NCBI RefSeq assembly: GCF_018688235.1
Contig: NZ_CP061313.1
Coordinates: forward strand, 1,347,130 to 1,411,129
Reading direction: 5' to 3'
DNA from: Polynucleobacter sp. AP-Nino-20-G2
Lineage (GTDB): Bacteria > Pseudomonadota > Gammaproteobacteria > Burkholderiales > Burkholderiaceae
Length of the DNA stretch: 64,000 nt
Within the stretch, counting starts at the first letter, position 1. Each line of letters opens with the position of its first letter. This document shows, in pieces, positions 63,547-64,000 of the stretch. Below the pieces are notes generated by a model. It saw only the letters and a list, made by a program, of their open reading frames with translations, ran no database searches and was not told the DNA's origin. The position numbers and the translations under genes are program-made.

Positions 63547-64000
63547 CTACTCAGCAAGTGGCTCGAAATTTTTCATCATTGCCGCAAATTCAGCGGGAAG
63601 CGGAGACTCAATCCGCATCTTTTCACCAGTACGCGGATGGGTAAATCCAGCGAGATGGGCATGCAAATACAAACGTTTTGATTTAACAAGCTTGTCTTGA
63701 TCTTCAAAGCCATATTTATCGTCGCCTAAGATGGCGTGACCCAATTTCTGTAGGTGCACACGAATCTGGTGAGTACGACCCGTTTTTAACTGGGCTTCAG
63801 CCAAAGTAATTGCGGCACCATCCCGTTTCAGCGTTTTAGTAACGCGCAAAGCGGTATGGCTAGGCAGGCCGTCTGGGTCAACGCGCACACGACGCTCACC
63901 ATTAGCCAGCAAGTATTTGTGTAGAGGGAATTTCAACTGCATTACGCCAGGGCCCTGAGCAATTTCCCCATGAGCCAGTAAGTAATAGCGCTTATCTGTC
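63547..64000 (-). CDS. rluC: RluC-type 23S rRNA pseudouridine synthase, C-terminal part (runs off window)
   Basis: The frame is open to the window edge (DKRYYLLAHGEIAQGPGV before the first Met at 63942) and ends after about 150 visible residues. The conserved LKTGRTHQIRVHLQKLGHAILGDDKYG and LYLHAHLAGFTHPRTGE show the RluA superfamily; the catalytic Asp and S4 domain lie outside. The neighbour order with HAD and sppA supports rluC. Confidence 0.9.
   Translation of the reverse strand, partial: TDKRYYLLAHGEIAQGPGVMQLKFPLHKYLLANGERRVRVDPDGLPSHTALRVTKTLKRDGAAITLAEAQLKTGRTHQIRVHLQKLGHAILGDDKYGFEDQDKLVKSKRLYLHAHLAGFTHPRTGEKMRIESPLPAEFAAMMKNFEPLAE

Overview
This window is a contiguous piece of a betaproteobacterial chromosome. 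Gene order and protein sequences point to Burkholderiales, most likely Polynucleobacter or a close freshwater relative: moderate GC, short spacers, and the order yceD-rpmF-plsX-fabHDG-acpP-fabF-degQ/mucD-lepA-lepB-rnc-era-recO-pdxJ-acpS. The genus is my inference from general knowledge; no database was searched. Nearly all of the window codes for conserved housekeeping proteins. I see no insertion sequence, prophage, CRISPR array, integrase or rRNA, and no spacer longer than about 300 bases.

Layout. 1-5.6 kb: 5' part of uvrB (minus), divergent from an aromatic aminotransferase, an intracellular PHB depolymerase (phaZ), a stand-alone RnfB-type ferredoxin, nth and a DUF1841 gene. 5.6-14.6 kb: a DMT exporter, a HIT protein, isocitrate lyase with a palindrome-rich promoter region, an amidohydrolase/MFS pair, a 5-oxoprolinase locus (fused pxpBC, then pxpA) and a second MFS gene. 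14.6-23.7 kb: clpB with a sigma-32-type promoter, a GIY-YIG protein, and a six-gene minus-strand operon alaA-hom-thrC-moeA-moaD-moaE. 23.75-31 kb: an Mth938-like gene followed by a lipid A L-Ara4N (arn) cluster arnT-B-C-A(formyltransferase)-A(dehydrogenase)-D, in which the normally fused ArnA is two genes.

31-40 kb: a BCP peroxiredoxin; a leader with an intrinsic terminator and a possible 53-codon ORF in front of a PIN-PhoH gene; an NlpC/P60 lipoprotein; two small secreted proteins of unknown role; the rpsF-priB-rpsR-rplI-dnaB operon; an asparaginase; lexA with a LexA-like box against its start codon. 40-45 kb: a lipoprotein, tRNA-Cys and tRNA-Gly, pgsA and uvrC (the classic uvrC-pgsA-tRNA arrangement), then earP and efp, where earP and uvrC have overlapping divergent start codons. 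45-59.7 kb: nagZ through lepA, degQ/mucD and the fatty-acid synthesis cluster, without the rpoE-rseA-rseB genes usual between fabF and mucD in larger Burkholderiales. 59.7-64 kb: yceD, a Maf protein, an RsmI-like methylase, a S49 peptidase, a HAD phosphatase and the 3' part of an RluC-type pseudouridine synthase.

I found no clearly new multi-gene system. The best leads are non-coding or arrangement features: the PhoH-gene leader, the palindromes upstream of aceA, the rpsF leader hairpin, the overlapping uvrC/earP starts, the split arnA without arnE/arnF, and the missing sigma-E module. All regulatory calls are made by eye and need structure or conservation tests.
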